In this document: piece after piece, positions 1 through 5,366 of the stretch
Layout of the letters: each line of letters begins with the position of its first letter
How positions within the stretch are numbered: the stretch's first letter is position 1
DNA from: Eubacteriales Family XIII. Incertae Sedis bacterium
GTDB taxonomy: Bacteria > Bacillota > Clostridia > Peptostreptococcales > Anaerovoracaceae
Assembly: GCA_031263335.1 (NCBI GenBank)
Contig: JAISGB010000162.1
Location: forward strand, 1 to 5,366
DNA: 5,366 nucleotides
Direction of reading: 5' to 3'
Program-made: the position numbers and the translations under genes
Notes under the pieces: generated by a model
What the model saw: the letters and a program-made list of their open reading frames with translations, nothing else
The model's database searches: none
Told to the model about the DNA's origin: nothing

Positions 1-819
1 CTCATGCCCCAGTTCCCGTTGCCCGTCATCGTCATTTCCTCCCTGCGGGAGAGCGTGTTCGAGGCGATGGACGCGGGCGCCCTCGATTTTATTCCGAAGC
101 CGGAAAAGACGGATGACGCCGCCGCTTTCGCGCGGAGCCTCGCGGAGAAGATACGGGTCTCGGCGAAGGCGAAATTGGCCTATCGGGGCGGCGCGCCGAG
201 CGGCATCGAATTGGGCATGGATGGCGTCAAGGGCGCCGTCGATCCGAGGATTGTCGTCGCGATCGGCGCTTCCACGGGCGGGACGGAGGCGATATTCAGC
301 ATTCTGACCAAATTTTCGGGCAATATGCCGGGATTTGTCATCGTGCAACATATGCCGGCGGGCTTCACGAAGCTGTACGCGGAGCGGCTCAATGCCGCGT
401 GCGTCCTCGATGTGAAGGAGGCTGCGGACGGCGACGCCGTGCGGCCGGGGCGGGTGTTGATCGCCCCCGGGGATTATCAGATGCGCGTGGTCAGGGATGG
501 GGCGGGCTATGCGGTGCGATGCGACCGATCCCCCAAGGTAAACGGGCATCGGCCCTCCGTGGACGTGCTCTTCGATTCGGTCGCCGACGCGGCGGGGAAG
601 AACAGCTTGGGGGTCATCCTCACGGGCATGGGCGCTGACGGGGCGTCGGGTTTGAAGAAGATGCGGGATGTCGGCGGTTATACGCTCGGGCAGGATGAGC
701 GGAGTTCGGTGGTCTACGGGATGCCCATGGCCGCCTATATGTCCGGCGCTGTGATGGCGCAGTTGCCGCTCTATCGCATACCGGATGAGATGACGCGCAA
801 ATTGTCGGCGTGGGCATAG
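1..819 (+). CDS. cheB: Chemotaxis response regulator protein-glutamate methylesterase/deamidase CheB (5' end missing)
   Basis: CheB removes methyl groups from glutamates of membrane chemoreceptors, and deamidates receptor glutamines, in the cytoplasm; phosphorylation by CheA activates it. The frame is open from base 1, so the ATG at 4 is most likely an internal Met of the receiver domain, and the N-terminal part with the phospho-acceptor Asp lies outside the window. Counting from that Met, residues 1-50 are the end of the receiver (PLPVIVISSL; the conserved Lys of FIPKP is K32). Residues 51-80 are the linker and 81-271 the methylesterase domain. The catalytic triad is visible: S90 in GASTGG, H116 in VQHMPAGF and D212 in LTGMGADG. 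The family signature HRPSVDVLF and the C-terminal QDERSSVVYGMPMAA are also present. The end is intact (TAG 817-819). No other che or fla gene is in view, so whether it sits in a chemotaxis operon cannot be judged. The family is certain; only the start is unknown. Confidence 0.96.
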   Translation, partial: LMPQFPLPVIVISSLRESVFEAMDAGALDFIPKPEKTDDAAAFARSLAEKIRVSAKAKLAYRGGAPSGIELGMDGVKGAVDPRIVVAIGASTGGTEAIFSILTKFSGNMPGFVIVQHMPAGFTKLYAERLNAACVLDVKEAADGDAVRPGRVLIAPGDYQMRVVRDGAGYAVRCDRSPKVNGHRPSVDVLFDSVADAAGKNSLGVILTGMGADGASGLKKMRDVGGYTLGQDERSSVVYGMPMAAYMSGAVMAQLPLYRIPDEMTRKLSAWA

Positions 820-828
820 CCCGCGTCG

Positions 829-855
829 ATATGGTTATATAAGATCAAAACTGCT
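829..855 (+). promoter_or_regulatory. Possible promoter region of nifJ (AT-rich island)
   Basis: This short AT-rich stretch in a GC-rich gap has overlapping -10-like hexamers (TATATA at 836-841, TAAGAT at 840-845, each 4 of 6 to TATAAT). No good -35 lies at normal spacing: TTGTCG at 802-807, inside the end of cheB, is about 28 bases upstream of the first hexamer, which is too far. The gap shows no convincing terminator after cheB, so read-through from cheB is also possible. This is a weak call based on composition and position. Confidence 0.25.
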
Positions 856-857
856 GA

Positions 858-4538
<3,681 letters not shown>

Positions 4539-4554
4539 GGGCGGCGCGCCGCCC
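4539..4554. terminator. Perfect GC palindrome after nifJ, possible transcription terminator
   Basis: GGGCGGCGCGCCGCCC begins on the base after the nifJ stop codon and is its own reverse complement. As RNA it can fold as a 6-bp G/C stem with a CGCG tetraloop. Its position suits a 3' end or mRNA-stabilising hairpin for nifJ. However, no run of T follows (the next bases are GAAGCCCCCG), so it is not a standard intrinsic terminator. The palindrome is seen directly; the role is inferred. Confidence 0.4.
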
Positions 4555-4593
4555 GAAGCCCCCGTGTGATTCCGTTCCGCGATCGACCCTTCG

Positions 4594-4610
4594 GTTCAGG
4601 TTCGTTTAAG
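4594..4610 (+). promoter_or_regulatory. Candidate OmpR-family operator (CiaR-like direct repeat) before htrA
   Basis: GTTCAG-N5-TTTAAG forms a direct repeat with an 11-base period, about one helical turn, ending 10 bases before the TATAAT. The second half matches TTTAAG exactly and the first matches 4 of 6. Streptococcal CiaR is known to bind TTTAAG-N5-TTTAAG, and htrA is a main target there. The site occupies the place where a -35 would be, and no good TTGACA is present, which suits an activator-dependent promoter. The link to a specific regulator is inference; no regulator gene is in the window. Confidence 0.4.
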
Positions 4611-4620
4611 GATAGCCTTC

Positions 4621-4626
4621 TATAAT
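4621..4626 (+). promoter_or_regulatory. -10 element of the htrA promoter
   Basis: TATAAT matches the housekeeping sigma -10 consensus exactly, in the middle of a GC-rich window, and lies 56 bases before the htrA ATG. An overlapping TATAGT (4626-4631) is a second choice. At 16-18 bases upstream the sequence (around AGGTTC, 4598-4603) is a poor -35. Transcription would start near 4633, leaving a leader of about 50 bases. Confidence 0.6.
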
Positions 4627-4649
4627 ATAGTGCAGAAAGAAACAATGCA

Positions 4650-4663
4650 TCGGGGCTACCCGA
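4650..4663 (+). other. Small leader hairpin before htrA
   Basis: TCGGG-GCTA-CCCGA can form a 5-bp stem with a 4-base loop in the predicted htrA 5' leader, ending 5 bases before the SD. It may keep the SD region open or tune translation, but a stem this short can arise by chance in GC-rich DNA. No known riboswitch or thermosensor pattern was recognised. Confidence 0.25.
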
Positions 4664-4668
4664 CGAAA

Positions 4669-4674
4669 GGGAGG
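4669..4674 (+). promoter_or_regulatory. Shine-Dalgarno site of htrA
   Basis: GGGAGG, preceded by AAA, lies 8 bases before the ATG at 4683 and 11 before the in-frame ATG at 4686. This spacing favours 4683 as the start. Confidence 0.75.
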
Positions 4675-4682
4675 CGAAGGAA

Positions 4683-5366
4683 ATGATGGATGATAATGAG
4701 AGGGAAATGAACATGGAACGGATACCGGGCGGCATCGGCAGGGCAAACCCCATCGGGACGGGGTACGGCGCGGGCTATGCGGGCGCGGACTACGCGACGG
4801 GTGCGCACACCTACGGGACGGTGGGCGCTTCCAAACCCAAGCCGTCCCGCGTGGGGAGAAAGACCGTCGCGTTTATCGCGGTGTTTGCCCTGTTGGCCTG
4901 CATCCTGTCCGGCGTGGGCGGCGGGTTCATCGCGATCAAATTCATACCGGACGCGGGGCGCGCGGTCTCGGGGGACAGCTACACGATCAACGCCACCTCC
5001 GATATCGGCACAACGGAGGCGGTGGCGAAGAAGGTGCTCAATTCGGTGGTCGGCATCACGTCCGTGTACAACCAAGGGCGCAATATTTTCGGCCAAAGTC
5101 AAGAATCCTCGGGGGTCGGGACGGGCATCATCGTCCATAAGGACGGCTATATCCTCACCAATTCCCACGTCGTGATGGACGGGAGTTCCGATAAGATCAC
5201 GGTCTTGCTCTCCGACGGGACGGAGGTTGACGCCAAATTGCTCTGGAACGACGACACCATCGATCTCGCGGTCATCAAGGTGGTTGCGGACGGCTTGACG
5301 CCTGTGGAACTGGGGGATTCCGACAAGATACAGATCGGCGCCTATGTCGCGGCCATCGGCAACCCG
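4683..5366 (+). CDS. htrA: Membrane-anchored HtrA/DegP-family serine protease (3' end missing)
   Basis: HtrA proteases degrade misfolded proteins outside the cytoplasmic membrane. The frame is open to the last base (228 codons), so the catalytic Ser motif and any PDZ domain lie beyond the window. Residues 1-50 are a predicted cytoplasmic tail, with a Gly/Ala/Tyr-rich stretch at about 26-48. A basic cluster (K51, K53, R56, R59, K60) precedes one membrane segment at about 61-88. The protease domain begins near 110 (TTEAVAKKVLNSVVGI). Catalytic His is H162 in TNSHVV and catalytic Asp is D194 in DLAVIK; GVGTGIIV and the terminal YVAAIGNP are also typical of the family. Start at 4683: strong SD 8 bases upstream; in-frame ATGs at 4686, 4707 and 4713 are less well placed. 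It probably has its own promoter (TATAAT at 4621). Lack of a cleavable signal peptide and the anchored form resemble the Gram-positive HtrA type. Activity cannot be confirmed without the Ser. Confidence 0.93.
   Translation, partial: MMDDNEREMNMERIPGGIGRANPIGTGYGAGYAGADYATGAHTYGTVGASKPKPSRVGRKTVAFIAVFALLACILSGVGGGFIAIKFIPDAGRAVSGDSYTINATSDIGTTEAVAKKVLNSVVGITSVYNQGRNIFGQSQESSGVGTGIIVHKDGYILTNSHVVMDGSSDKITVLLSDGTEVDAKLLWNDDTIDLAVIKVVADGLTPVELGDSDKIQIGAYVAAIGNP

Noticed and set aside
831..842. Tiny frame ATG GTT ATA TAA in the cheB-nifJ gap
   Set aside because: Three codons with no SD. It is not supportable as a leader peptide.
4553..4594. CCGAAG (4553-4558) and CTTCGG (4589-4594) as the arms of a terminator
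   Set aside because: Only 6 bp with a 30-base loop, no extension of the stem in either direction and no T run. Likely chance.
4656..5168. Open frame of 170 codons on the - strand across the htrA promoter and start
   Set aside because: The htrA frame on the + strand carries clear protease motifs; the antisense product is Arg/Asp-rich and has no recognisable domain.
4777..5175. Open frame of 132 codons on the + strand within htrA
   Set aside because: An Arg/Ser/Pro-rich out-of-frame translation. The overlapping frame from 4683 runs open to the window end and contains the HtrA His and Asp motifs.

Overview
The window holds parts of three genes, all on the + strand, in GC-rich DNA. It starts inside a chemotaxis methylesterase gene (cheB, 3' part, 1-819). 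A complete single-chain pyruvate:ferredoxin/flavodoxin oxidoreductase follows (nifJ/PFOR, 891-4538, 1215 residues). The window ends inside a membrane-anchored trypsin-like serine protease of the HtrA/DegP family (4683-5366, first 228 codons). No tRNA, rRNA, insertion sequence, CRISPR array or phage gene was seen.

The gene content points to a motile, anaerobic or fermentative bacterium, most likely a GC-rich member of the Clostridia/Firmicutes. This is inference. It rests on the homodimeric five-in-one PFOR, the HtrA with a cytoplasmic N-terminal tail and one membrane anchor (the usual Gram-positive layout), strong Shine-Dalgarno sequences, and a possible CiaR-type operator before htrA. The sequence alone does not fix the genus.

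Layout: the cheB remnant carries the end of the receiver domain and a complete methylesterase domain with the Ser/His/Asp triad. A 71-base gap (820-890) holds an AT-rich island and two purine-rich SD-like sites ahead of nifJ. The nifJ reading frame is intact, with all expected cofactor ligands. A 144-base gap (4539-4682) holds a perfect 16-base palindrome just after the nifJ stop, then a direct repeat of TTTAAG type, a consensus TATAAT, a small leader hairpin, a strong SD and the htrA start.

The three genes serve unrelated jobs: adaptation of chemoreceptors, pyruvate oxidation to acetyl-CoA with low-potential electrons, and extracytoplasmic protein quality control. They look like separate transcription units placed side by side rather than one functional operon. 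No clearly new system is visible. The two observations most worth checking are the CiaR-like site in front of htrA and a four-cysteine cluster in the linker before the second half of the thiamine-diphosphate domain of PFOR.
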